The notes: generated by a model not told the origin, from the sequence alone. Shown: positions 1 through 5,946, numbered from the stretch's first letter. The stretch is DNA of 7,955 bases from Alphaproteobacteria bacterium (GCA_016869895.1 VGDC01000073.1:1-7955); one strand, 5' to 3'. Numbers and translations: made by a program.

Positions 1-299
1 TTATGAAGAACCATGACTACAAAAAGTGATGCACATACTGCATAAGACAAGAGTGCGATTAAGAAAGTTCTTTTGAATGCTATATACGTAAGTCGGTTCT
101 TAAAGATAGCTGCGATGGCAAGAAGCACTATTGTGACCGCACATAACAGATACATTTGTAGAGGCCAATATTCAAAATTAATGATAGCACTCTTGAAATA
201 GCCTTGTGACTGCTGGAAGTCGTAAATAACTGGAATAGCATAAATAATAAATAGAATCGGCGTGCATAAAATTCCAAACCCTATAAATCGTAATACCAT
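1..299 (-). CDS. Partial membrane protein of unknown function (runs off left edge)
   Basis: The reverse strand is open from about position 375 to the left edge without a stop, so the C-terminus lies outside the window. From the ATG at 299 it gives 99 residues. Three hydrophobic stretches look like membrane helices: about residues 6-25, 50-66 and 79-97. Short loops separate them, and the loop before helix 3 is basic (KNR and FKR). I recognise no family. The start is uncertain: the ATG at 299 has a GGA about 7 nt upstream, while an in-frame GTG at 326 would add a hydrophilic stretch (VTENKTDGN) but has no visible Shine-Dalgarno. The gene is divergent from the DUF1993 gene, with only 20-47 bp between starts. 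It is distinctly AT-rich (22 G/C of 60 at 61-120) compared with most neighbours, which may mean recent acquisition. Confidence 0.7.
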   Translation of the reverse strand, partial: MVLRFIGFGILCTPILFIIYAIPVIYDFQQSQGYFKSAIINFEYWPLQMYLLCAVTIVLLAIAAIFKNRLTYIAFKRTFLIALLSYAVCASLFVVMVLH

Positions 300-346
300 A
301 TTTCCATCCGTTTTGTTTTCTGTCACATATTTTGAATGAGTTAACC

Positions 347-856
347 ATGACCCTTTCCATGTATCAAGCTTCCACGCCGGTTTTCATCCGTGGTCTGAAG
401 AACCTTGCGGAGATTCTCCGCAAAGCAGAGGCGGATGCCGATGCCCGCAAGATTGAGCATAGCGTGTTCATCCAGTCGCGCCTCGCGCCGGATATGTTCC
501 CCCTCGCGCGTCAGGTGCAGATAGCCACCGATGGCGTGAAGGGCTGCGCCGCGCGGCTGGCAGGAATCGAGATTCCTTCCTATGAAGATACCGAATCCAC
601 CTTCGCCGAGCTGCACGCCCGCATCGCCAAGACCATCGCTTTCTTGGAAAGCGTTCCCGCATCGCAGATAGACGGCACGGAAGAGAAGACCATCACCTTC
701 AAGACCCGCAACACCGAGCGACACTTCCTTGGGTTGCCCTATCTCACCACTTTCGTTCTGCCGAATTTCTACTTCCACAGCGTGACGGTTTATCTCATCC
801 TGCGCCATAATGGCGTACAACTGGGCAAGATGGATTTCTTGGGAAACTCCGAATAA
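347..856 (+). CDS. DUF1993 family protein (DinB-like helical fold)
   Basis: This encodes 169 residues and appears full length for DUF1993, a family of about 170 residues related to the DinB/YfiT-like four-helix bundles. No reaction is established for the family. Recognisable landmarks are the N-terminal MTLSMYQASTPVFIRGL, the central RLAPDMFPLARQVQIATD (about residues 45-62), the EDTESTFAELHARI stretch (about 80-93), and the C-terminal LPNFYFHSVTVYLILRHNG (about 141-159) ending in GKMDFLG. Histidines in the first and last of the helical segments could bind metal as in DinB-like proteins, but that is inference. I chose the ATG at 347 because the family normally begins with this MxLSMYQAS sequence; a TTG at 332 would add five residues. 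The Shine-Dalgarno is weak. No signal peptide is seen, so it is probably cytoplasmic. Confidence 0.92.
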   Translation: MTLSMYQASTPVFIRGLKNLAEILRKAEADADARKIEHSVFIQSRLAPDMFPLARQVQIATDGVKGCAARLAGIEIPSYEDTESTFAELHARIAKTIAFLESVPASQIDGTEEKTITFKTRNTERHFLGLPYLTTFVLPNFYFHSVTVYLILRHNGVQLGKMDFLGNSE

Positions 857-909
857 ACAACGGAAAATTCAGTCTAATATAATACAATACCAATAGGTAT
901 ATAATTATA

Positions 910-938
910 TTGACAGCCATATGTTCCCTTTATATATT
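910..938 (+). promoter_or_regulatory. Near-consensus sigma-70 promoter
   Basis: A perfect -35 hexamer TTGACA (910-915) is followed by a 17-bp spacer and TATATT (933-938), which matches TATAAT at five of six positions. The expected transcription start is near 945, giving a leader of about 35 nt before the small ORF at 981. The AT-rich stretch just upstream could strengthen it. It is the best promoter in the window and should transcribe the small ORF and the dehydrogenase-like gene. Confidence 0.75.
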
Positions 939-969
939 TACCGTATGATACATTAATAAGCATTCCTAC

Positions 970-973
970 GGAG
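970..973 (+). promoter_or_regulatory. Strong Shine-Dalgarno of the 52-codon ORF
   Basis: GGAG within ACGGAGA sits 7 nt before the ATG at 981. This near-ideal spacing is the main evidence that the short ORF is translated. Confidence 0.7.
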
Positions 974-980
974 AAAACAT

Positions 981-1139
981 ATGCAAGCCTTTGAACAAAA
1001 AGCAACTGTTGGTGAAATCCTGCTGAGCCTGGTCGGTCTGAACAACCAGCCGAAGGCCCGCAAACCTATGCCAGCCGCGCGGTATCGCCGTCCAGTGCCG
1101 TCCTATATGCGCGGTGTGCTGCGCCACATGAACGGCTAA
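981..1139 (+). CDS. Small basic hypothetical protein, 52 aa
   Basis: This short ORF has its own strong promoter (910-938) and a well-placed GGAG ribosome-binding site, so it is very likely translated. The first 20 residues (MQAFEQKATVGEILLSLVGL) could form an amphipathic helix. The rest is rich in arginine, lysine and proline: PKARKPMPAARYRRPVP then SYMRGVLRHMNG. There are six Arg and three Lys in total against two Glu. There is no cysteine, signal peptide or clear membrane segment, and I recognise no family; it lacks the arginine-rich DUF1127 signature. It lies 58 nt upstream of the saccharopine-dehydrogenase-like gene on the same strand, with a structured spacer between them. It may be a functional small protein, perhaps binding nucleic acid or membrane through its basic tail, or a leader ORF that tunes translation of the next gene. 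Both roles are inference. Confidence 0.65.
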   Translation: MQAFEQKATVGEILLSLVGLNNQPKARKPMPAARYRRPVPSYMRGVLRHMNG

Positions 1140-1140
1140 T

Positions 1141-1191
1141 TCCCGCTGGAAACTCCGCTCCAAACGCGCTATACCAGCGGGAGAACGGAGT
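1141..1191 (+). promoter_or_regulatory. Intercistronic stem-loop, possible pseudoknot over the next gene's RBS
   Basis: TCCCGCTGG (1141-1149) and CCAGCGGGA (1174-1182) form a perfect 9-bp GC-rich stem with a 24-nt loop, starting one nucleotide after the stop codon of the small ORF. No T-run follows, so it is not an intrinsic terminator. ACTCCG in the loop (1152-1157) is exactly complementary to CGGAGT (1186-1191), which contains the GGAG Shine-Dalgarno of the gene starting at 1198. That pairing would make an H-type pseudoknot hiding the ribosome-binding site. The stem is seen directly; the regulatory role is inferred. Confidence 0.5.
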
Positions 1192-1197
1192 GGTGAT

Positions 1198-2253
1198 ATG
1201 ACGGGTAAGGTGTTGATTCTTGGTGGATACGGTAATTTCGGCGGGCGCATTGCGCAGCGGCTGAGAGAGACGGGCGTCGAGGTCATCATCGCGGGGCGGA
1301 ACGCCGAAAAAGCCGAGGTCGTCATTGATGTCCATGCGGATAACTTTCCCTCTATTTTAGAAGAGCTTAAACCCGCTGTTCTGGTCAATGCCACGGGGCC
1401 TTTCATCGAGCCGGATTACCGCATCGCCAAAGCTTGCATCCATGCCGGTGTGCAGTATGTGGATATTGCGGGTGGACGTGAATTCGTCAACCATTTCATC
1501 ACCTTGAACGACTACGCCAAGAGCAAAGGCATCGCTGCCATCACGGGTGCGAGCATGTTCCCTGCGGTGACAGTGGCAGCGATTCAGCATTTTATGCCGG
1601 AATTCTCGCGGCTTGTGGGTGTGGAAGCGGGAGTGTCCAGCGGCCTGAAAACCGCGCGCGGATTGATGTCCATGCGCAGCGTGTTAGCGGGTGTAGGCGA
1701 GGAATCCCGCCCGTTTCCGACGGGTGAGAAACAGCGGAAACGCTATGGCTGGCAGGATCGCCATCGGGTGTATTACCCCGGCCTTGGCGCGCGCTATATG
1801 GGGCATCTCGATGCGCCGGATTTAGACATAATTCCAGCACGTTACGCGGATGTAAAAGAGCTGCGCACGTCTGTGGGCATCGGGTCGCTGCCGCTGCATT
1901 GGGGGCTGTGGTTCATGTCCCTCGCGGGGCGTATTGGATTGCCACTGAAGCTGGACAAGGATGCCGAAGAGATGATGAAAATCAGTGCGTTATTCGAAAG
2001 GTTCGGCGATGGCGGGGGCGGGGTGCATGTCTTCGTGAGAGGCGCGGATTTGCAGGGTAAGCCATTGATAAAACGCTTGTTCCTTGTATCGCATAACGGT
2101 GCTGGCCCGCAGATTGGGGCGGCTCCAGCGGTGGCGATGGTGCGCAAGCTGCTGAACAATCAAGCGAATGCGGGTGCGTATTCAGCGGCGGGTGTAGTGT
2201 CGCTGGAGGAGATTCTGGCCGAACTGGATGGCTATCCGATAGAACGGTTATAG
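1198..2253 (+). CDS. Saccharopine dehydrogenase-like NAD(P)-binding protein
   Basis: The 351-residue product begins with a Rossmann fold typical of the saccharopine dehydrogenase NADP-binding superfamily: KVLILGGYGNFGGRIAQRL at residues 4-22 with the glycine-rich nucleotide loop, then AGRN at 32-35 closing the second beta strand. NATGPF (64-69) and YVDIAGGREF (87-96) are further landmarks of the family, which also includes trans-acting enoyl reductase-like proteins. GASMFPAVT follows at about 117-125. The true substrate cannot be read from sequence; many members are not lysine-pathway enzymes and no lysine genes are nearby. No signal peptide is seen, so it should be cytoplasmic. GGAG (1187-1190) lies 7 nt before the ATG. 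It is probably cotranscribed with the 52-codon ORF from the promoter at 910-938, and its ribosome-binding site may be masked by the upstream RNA structure. Confidence 0.9.
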   Translation: MTGKVLILGGYGNFGGRIAQRLRETGVEVIIAGRNAEKAEVVIDVHADNFPSILEELKPAVLVNATGPFIEPDYRIAKACIHAGVQYVDIAGGREFVNHFITLNDYAKSKGIAAITGASMFPAVTVAAIQHFMPEFSRLVGVEAGVSSGLKTARGLMSMRSVLAGVGEESRPFPTGEKQRKRYGWQDRHRVYYPGLGARYMGHLDAPDLDIIPARYADVKELRTSVGIGSLPLHWGLWFMSLAGRIGLPLKLDKDAEEMMKISALFERFGDGGGGVHVFVRGADLQGKPLIKRLFLVSHNGAGPQIGAAPAVAMVRKLLNNQANAGAYSAAGVVSLEEILAELDGYPIERL

Positions 2254-2273
2254 AAAAAAACACGTCATTTTTC

Positions 2274-2315
2274 GTGCAAAATCGGCGTGAAAACGATCAC
2301 AAATTTGCATTTTTT
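2274..2315 (+). terminator. Probable intrinsic terminator of the dehydrogenase-like gene
   Basis: GTGCAAA (2274-2280) can pair with TTTGCAT (2304-2310), counting one G-T pair. An inner GTGA/TCAC helix (2287-2290 with 2297-2300) shortens the loop. A run of six T (2310-2315) follows at once, and two more six-T runs lie at 2322-2327 and 2333-2338. The stem is AT-rich and therefore weak, but its position 20 nt after the stop codon fits a terminator. Confidence 0.5.
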
Positions 2316-2363
2316 AGAGCGTTTTTTGTCACTTTTTTGAGGTGCGAGAACCTGTTCCAAGAA

Positions 2364-2401
2364 CTCGCGTTTCTTCCCCTTCCGGAAAATGGAAACGCGG
2401 G
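2364..2401. repeat. Strong inverted repeat in the convergent spacer
   Basis: CGCGTTTC (2366-2373) pairs perfectly with GAAACGCG (2392-2399), extended outwards by T-G and C-G pairs. Inside, TTCC (2374-2377) can pair with GGAA (2384-2387), leaving a CCTTCC loop and a 4-nt bulge. No T-run follows on either strand, so it could be a transcript-end stabiliser or a REP-like element. Only one copy is seen in the window. Confidence 0.5.
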
Positions 2402-2451
2402 GATAATTAATGGGGCGAAGATCAGGGGAAATTGGCGGTGATATTGGGCAG

Positions 2452-2489
2452 TACAAAACCCGCGATGAAAATGGCAGGAGGGTTTTGTA
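2452..2489 (-). terminator. 10-bp inverted repeat, possible terminator of the minus-strand cluster
   Basis: TACAAAACCC (2452-2461) and GGGTTTTGTA (2480-2489) are perfect inverted repeats separated by 18 nt. The first arm met by minus-strand transcription lies 12 nt after the stop of the 2502-3143 gene, and the far arm places GGG then TTTT, as in a terminator whose A-tract pairs with its T-tract. The GC part is only 3 bp and the loop is long, so an operator or processing site is also possible. Confidence 0.4.
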
Positions 2490-2501
2490 TCGTTAGTAAA
2501 T

Positions 2502-3143
2502 TTAATCCGCTGTGCCTTTAGTATTTTGAATCACAAAATTATCATTGATGTATTTCAAGACCAGTTCCTTGGTCTGCTCAAGTTTTTCAGCAGGATAAAC
2601 CCCGCTTCTGAATTGAAGTACATATTGTACATTTCCTGTGAGGAAATCGATTCTGCAGATTTCGCCATATTTATCAAACCACTCATTAGAAAATGCTTTT
2701 GATATTTCTTCACGCAAAACGCAACTTTCAGCGAAAGTTGGTTCATAGTAACTCACATAAGGTCTAGAAAATCCTTTCGCATCACTGATGCCGACATGTA
2801 CTTTCTTTCCGTTGCAGTCTCTTTCAGAATCACATGGCAAAGGTATGATTTTGAAGCTAAAACTATGGGACTGTAATTGAGGAGAATTCGGTTTTTGGCA
2901 GAGCTTCTTTGCATCTACATTGCTGTTGTCTGGCAGAATTGTAAGCGAATAAATTTTATCCCGTGGAATGCTCAAATTCATATCGGCAACTTGAATGCGA
3001 AGGTTGGATGCATGGAGGCATTCTTCGTCATCCTTTGAAAAGAAAGAGCGTTGTTTATTGTCAGGATTTTCCCCGCTGTTAAAAACAATCACATAGCCCA
3101 CTATCCCAGATAAAATAAAGAACGCCCAAAGAGCTTTTCTCAT
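2502..3143 (-). CDS. Cysteine-rich membrane-anchored or exported protein of unknown function
   Basis: The product has 213 residues. Residues 4-21 (ALWAFFILSGIVGYVIVF) are hydrophobic after a short basic start (MRK). This indicates a signal anchor or uncleaved signal sequence, with the remaining 190 or so residues in the periplasm. That domain has six cysteines (42, 82, 104, 110, 141 and 163), which could form up to three disulfides; no CxxC thioredoxin motif or catalytic signature is visible. I recognise no family. I chose the ATG at 3143 because AAGG lies 8 nt upstream and the hydrophobic segment then falls at the N-terminus; a longer frame reaching 3212 would put 23 charged residues ahead of it. 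The gene is more AT-rich than its upstream neighbours (27 G/C of 60 at 2761-2820) and is last in the minus-strand series, 77 bp after the hydrolase. It may have been acquired separately. Confidence 0.75.
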   Translation of the reverse strand: MRKALWAFFILSGIVGYVIVFNSGENPDNKQRSFFSKDDEECLHASNLRIQVADMNLSIPRDKIYSLTILPDNSNVDAKKLCQKPNSPQLQSHSFSFKIIPLPCDSERDCNGKKVHVGISDAKGFSRPYVSYYEPTFAESCVLREEISKAFSNEWFDKYGEICRIDFLTGNVQYVLQFRSGVYPAEKLEQTKELVLKYINDNFVIQNTKGTAD

Positions 3144-3167
3144 AGCATTAACCTTCGTTGCTCTTCT

Positions 3168-3196
3168 ATCACAACCTATTTTACCTGTTCTGACAA
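3168..3196 (-). promoter_or_regulatory. Candidate sigma-70 promoter for the cysteine-rich protein gene
   Basis: On the minus strand, TTGTCA (3196-3191, five of six to TTGACA) is followed by a 17-bp spacer and TGTGAT (3173-3168, four of six to TATAAT). It lies in the 77-bp gap after the hydrolase gene and would give a leader of roughly 20 nt. It could let the last gene be expressed independently of the upstream cluster. Confidence 0.4.
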
Positions 3197-3220
3197 CCCA
3201 CATATTCCCCAACGCGAGGA

Positions 3221-4084
3221 CTATTGCTTCGCTGCTGAGTGCTCGCCCACGAATGCGGTGATGTCCTCCAGCAGGGGTGATTTATAGCGGAAGCCGCGCG
3301 CGAGGGACAGGACGATGCCGATGTGGGTCACGCCGTCATATTCCTTCAGCGTCACGGGGCTGCCATAACGCCGCACTTTTTCGGCCAGTGAAACGCTGTT
3401 CTTCGGAGAAACGGTCTTGTCGCCCAAGCCATGCGCCAGCAGCATGGGGGGCTGGGGCGCGTCGATATAATTCACGGGTTGGGTTTTCCAGTCTTCCTCG
3501 GTGCTGAAGGTGTTGATGATCTTGGGGTCGGTGAAGGGCAGGAAATCATACGGCCCTGCGATGCCGATGGTGCCGCGAATCCAACCGCGCTCGCCGCCGA
3601 CATCCTTCAAGAACTGACCATTCACCGTCAACATCATGGCGTTATACGCCCCTGCGGAATGCCCCGCGATGAAGAGGTTTTGCGGGTTGCCGCCGAACTC
3701 GGCGATGTGGTCATGCGCCCATTTGAAGGCGAGGGCGTTGTCTTGCAGGAAGGTGGGATAGCGGATTTCGGGGTAGAGGCGGTAATCGGCAATCACGGTG
3801 ATGAAATGCTGGGAGGCGAGGGCCTGACCGACGAATTTGAAATCGGCCTTGTCGCCCATGTTCCATGTGCCGCCGTAATAGAAGACGATGACATCGGCGT
3901 TGGGGGTGGGCGTGTCGGGCACATAGACGTCGAGCTTCTGGCGCGGGTGGGTGCCGTATGCGATGTCTTTATGGACGGTATAGCCGCTGTCGGGCACGGT
4001 GGCGTTCAGCAGCGCCGCGGGGGTGCAAGCGGAGGCGAGCAGGCCTGCCAGCGAGGCAAGGAATGTGGTGAGGCGGTTGGGCAT
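3221..4084 (-). CDS. Alpha/beta-hydrolase (esterase/lipase-like) lipoprotein
   Basis: The 287-residue product is a serine hydrolase of the alpha/beta-hydrolase fold, closest in look to the esterase/lipase (HGGG-type) and carboxylesterase group. FYYGGTW (68-74) takes the place of the oxyanion HGGGW motif. GHSAG (141-145) supplies the nucleophile Ser143. Asp222 in GLGDKTV and His254 in GVTHIG complete a plausible triad. The N-terminus is a signal sequence ending in a lipobox-like LASAC with Cys20, so it is probably a lipoprotein; Thr at +2 gives no inner-membrane retention signal. Alanine at the -3 position is less usual than leucine, so plain secretion remains possible. The natural ester or amide substrate is unknown. 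It starts 12 bp after the FAD oxidoreductase gene, and its Shine-Dalgarno AGGAG overlaps that gene's TAG stop, so the two are probably translationally coupled. Confidence 0.9.
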   Translation of the reverse strand: MPNRLTTFLASLAGLLASACTPAALLNATVPDSGYTVHKDIAYGTHPRQKLDVYVPDTPTPNADVIVFYYGGTWNMGDKADFKFVGQALASQHFITVIADYRLYPEIRYPTFLQDNALAFKWAHDHIAEFGGNPQNLFIAGHSAGAYNAMMLTVNGQFLKDVGGERGWIRGTIGIAGPYDFLPFTDPKIINTFSTEEDWKTQPVNYIDAPQPPMLLAHGLGDKTVSPKNSVSLAEKVRRYGSPVTLKEYDGVTHIGIVLSLARGFRYKSPLLEDITAFVGEHSAAKQ

Positions 4085-4093
4085 CTGTGCGAA

Positions 4094-4099
4094 CTCCTA
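4094..4099 (-). promoter_or_regulatory. Shine-Dalgarno of the hydrolase overlapping the upstream stop codon
   Basis: On the minus strand TAGGAG combines the TAG stop of the FAD oxidoreductase gene with the AGGAG ribosome-binding site of the hydrolase, 9 nt before its ATG. Ribosomes finishing the first gene would land at the start of the second. Confidence 0.65.
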
Positions 4100-5317
4100 A
4101 AACGCGAAGATATGCGAATCAGGGTCGGACTTGCCAGTGAATTCGGCGCGGAGGATTTCTGCGGCGATGCGCGAGAAGGTCGTGCCATTGCCGCCGTATG
4201 CCAGCACGGCATAGGTGTTCGCCATGCCCGGCAATTTGCCGATGGAAGGCAGCGTGGTGGTGGAGTTGCCGAAGAAGCCCGCCCACGTGTATTCCGCAGT
4301 CACATCCAGCTTCGGGCAGAGGCGCGCGAGTTTGGTTTGCAGGGCGGCTATCTTTTCGGGCAGCAGGGCATCGCGCTTCGCGGCATCGGCAATATCATCG
4401 TCCTCGCCGCCGCAGATGACGCGGCCATCGGCGGTGGTGCGGATGTAAAGATAAGGATCCGCCGCTTCCCAGAGGAAGGCCTCTTCCCCCCAGAGATTGC
4501 GGCGTTGGGGGCGGGTGGCGAATGCCCAAGTGGAGGTGATGCGGAAGCGGGACGAGCCTTGCAAAGTCTGCGGCAGTTCGTAGCCCGCCGCATAGACGAC
4601 GTGTTTGGCGGTCAACATTTTGCCATCGGTGGTGATGACATCCGCCCCATCGCGGTGGGTGTTGACGGAAGCGACGGTGACAGGGGCGTGGAGGGTCGCG
4701 CCGTTCTCCAGCGCTTTTTTGAGCAAACCGAGGGTGAGCTGGCGGGGATTCAGCGAGAGGTTGCCGCGCGAATGGAGGGCGGCGGGGCGGGCGTGAAGCC
4801 CCCAATCGTCGGTCAATACCTTGCGGGAGAGGAATTCGGTCTGCAACCCTATATGCGCGCGGGCGCGCTGCTCTTCGCGGAGGCCATCGGCATCCAACAC
4901 ATTGCCTGCGAGGTAAAGCGAATCACGCGGTGCGGCGGCACAAGGAATGCCGAGATTGGCGATGCGGTCGGTTAAGCTGGCAACGGCAAGGCGGGAACGT
5001 CGCCATGCGGCGGTGGCTTTTTCTTCGCCGAGGGATTTGCTCAAATGGATAAGGGGCGTATCGATTTCATATTGCACCAGCGCGGTGGAGGCGAGGGTGG
5101 CACCTTTGGCCGCGCCGCGCTTATCGAAGAGGGCGACTTTGAGGCCAGCGGCGGAAAGCTCCTCGGCGAGCATCGCGCCCGAAACACCCGCGCCGATGAT
5201 GGCGACATCGGCCTTCGCGCCGTCCTTCAATGGCGTGACAGGCAGGCGGGGAGCGGGATAGCGCGTCCACACGGGGTGGCCTTCACGCAGGTCTTTGGCG
5301 ATGGTGGTGGTAGGCAT
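4097..5317 (-). CDS. FAD-dependent oxidoreductase, DAO (D-amino-acid oxidase-like) family
   Basis: The 406-residue protein has a DAO-family layout. A short N-terminal lead (VWTRYPAPRLP) precedes the FAD-binding Rossmann strand VAIIGAGVSGAMLAEEL (38-54), with glycines 42, 44 and 47 in the dinucleotide loop and Asp65 ending the second strand. STALVQYEIDTPL (77-89) is a recurring stretch in this oxidoreductase subgroup. VVYAAGYELP in the middle resembles the second flavin-contact segment, and LAYGGNGTTFS (about 372-382) is the C-terminal flavin-contact glycine motif. Relatives oxidise amines or amino acids (glycine oxidase, DadA and PuuB types); the substrate here cannot be named. There is no signal peptide, so it is likely cytoplasmic. 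It lies 68 bp after msrA, with a modest GCGGA ribosome-binding site, and 12 bp before the hydrolase gene. Confidence 0.9.
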   Translation of the reverse strand: MPTTTIAKDLREGHPVWTRYPAPRLPVTPLKDGAKADVAIIGAGVSGAMLAEELSAAGLKVALFDKRGAAKGATLASTALVQYEIDTPLIHLSKSLGEEKATAAWRRSRLAVASLTDRIANLGIPCAAAPRDSLYLAGNVLDADGLREEQRARAHIGLQTEFLSRKVLTDDWGLHARPAALHSRGNLSLNPRQLTLGLLKKALENGATLHAPVTVASVNTHRDGADVITTDGKMLTAKHVVYAAGYELPQTLQGSSRFRITSTWAFATRPQRRNLWGEEAFLWEAADPYLYIRTTADGRVICGGEDDDIADAAKRDALLPEKIAALQTKLARLCPKLDVTAEYTWAGFFGNSTTTLPSIGKLPGMANTYAVLAYGGNGTTFSRIAAEILRAEFTGKSDPDSHIFAF

Positions 5318-5385
5318 AGGATTTCCGCAAAATGAGGTGACACACCGGTTCAGCCTAGCGGGAGCGATATTAAAAAAGAATTGGG

Positions 5386-5946
5386 TTAGGGGTTGAGTTC
5401 CTTCAAACGGTCATCGCGCCCGCAGCCGTTGCGGTAGAGCTTATAGCGCATGGGATTCTTCTCGAAATAGCCCTGATGATACTCCTCCGCCGGCCAGAAA
5501 CGCGCGGCGGGGCGGATGAAGGTGGCGACTTTGCCGTGTCGTTTCTCGGCCTTGGCTTTCGAGGCTTCGGCTAGCTTTTTCTGAGCGTCATCTGCAACGA
5601 AGATACCCGCAAGGTATTGCGAGCCTTTATCGCAGAATTGGCCTTCCGCATCGGTGGGGTCGATGTTGTCCCAGAAGATGGTCAGGAGTTTTTCGTAAGA
5701 CACCTTGGCGGGGTCGTAGGTGATTTCCACGGCTTCCACATGGCCAGTATTGCCAGCAGATACTTGCTGATAAGTGGGGTTGTCCACCGTGCCGCCGGTA
5801 TAGCCGGAGACGACGGCGGAAACGCCGTCCAGCTCCTCGAATTCCGATTCCATGCACCAGAAGCAGCCACCCGCGAAGATGGCTTTTTGTTCTGCCGCAT
5901 AAGCGGCGGGGGCGAGGAGCAGGAAGGCGAGGAGGAGGTATTTCAT
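5386..5946 (-). CDS. msrA: Exported peptide-methionine (S)-S-oxide reductase MsrA
   Basis: This 186-residue enzyme reduces the S-epimer of methionine sulfoxide in oxidised proteins. The active-site motif is GGCFWC (26-31) with catalytic Cys28. GYTGGTVDNPTYQQVSAGNTGHVEAVEITYDP (48-79) is the conserved core and contains the active-site Glu equivalent (Glu71). GQFCDKGSQY (102-111) is also typical, and Cys175 in NGCGRD near the C-terminus is the likely resolving cysteine. Residues 1-17 form a signal peptide (MKYLLLAFLLLAPAAYA) with probable cleavage after AYA, so it should act in the periplasm; many MsrA proteins are cytoplasmic. It needs a periplasmic reductant not seen here. Its ATG overlaps the fliB-like stop codon as ATGA, and its AGGAG ribosome-binding site lies within the last codons of that gene, so the two are coupled. 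Confidence 0.96.
   Translation of the reverse strand: MKYLLLAFLLLAPAAYAAEQKAIFAGGCFWCMESEFEELDGVSAVVSGYTGGTVDNPTYQQVSAGNTGHVEAVEITYDPAKVSYEKLLTIFWDNIDPTDAEGQFCDKGSQYLAGIFVADDAQKKLAEASKAKAEKRHGKVATFIRPAARFWPAEEYHQGYFEKNPMRYKLYRNGCGRDDRLKELNP

Larger units (their letters stand above)
857..980. other. AT-rich intergenic region with promoter and 5' leader
   Basis: These 124 bases are strongly AT-rich and hold no ORF of note. They carry the promoter described separately and a long A/T-rich stretch upstream of it (about 875-909) that could act as an UP element. A weak hairpin, ATACC-AATA-GGTAT at 887-900, lacks a T-run and is not a convincing terminator for the DUF1993 gene. Confidence 0.7.

Noticed and set aside
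178..360. A 60-codon minus-strand ORF at the left
   Set aside because: It overlaps the membrane-protein frame, which continues to the edge with three clear hydrophobic helices; this alternative frame ends early and lacks coding character.
878..883. Perfect TATAAT as an alternative -10
   Set aside because: No -35-like hexamer lies 16-18 bp upstream (the sequence there is AAACAA-like); the TTGACA/TATATT pair downstream is far better.
887..900. Hairpin ATACC-AATA-GGTAT after the DUF1993 gene as a terminator
   Set aside because: The stem is only 5 bp, AT-rich and without a T-run, in a region where such short repeats arise by chance.
2348..2364. Possible alphaproteobacterial LexA (SOS) box, GAAC repeated
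   Set aside because: The two GAAC copies are separated by 9 nt, not the 7 nt of the known GAAC-N7-GAAC box, and the site is not upstream of a gene start.
2265..2456. A 63-codon basic ORF on the minus strand in the convergent spacer
   Set aside because: It starts with TTG without a ribosome-binding site, crosses the inverted repeat at 2364-2401 and the T-rich terminator, and its lysine-rich end comes from reading the T-runs in reverse.
3431..4975. A 514-codon open frame on the plus strand
   Set aside because: It runs antisense across the hydrolase and FAD oxidoreductase genes, which both have clear family motifs. Long antisense frames are common in GC-rich coding sequence, and its product is Gly/Ala/Arg-rich without recognisable domains.
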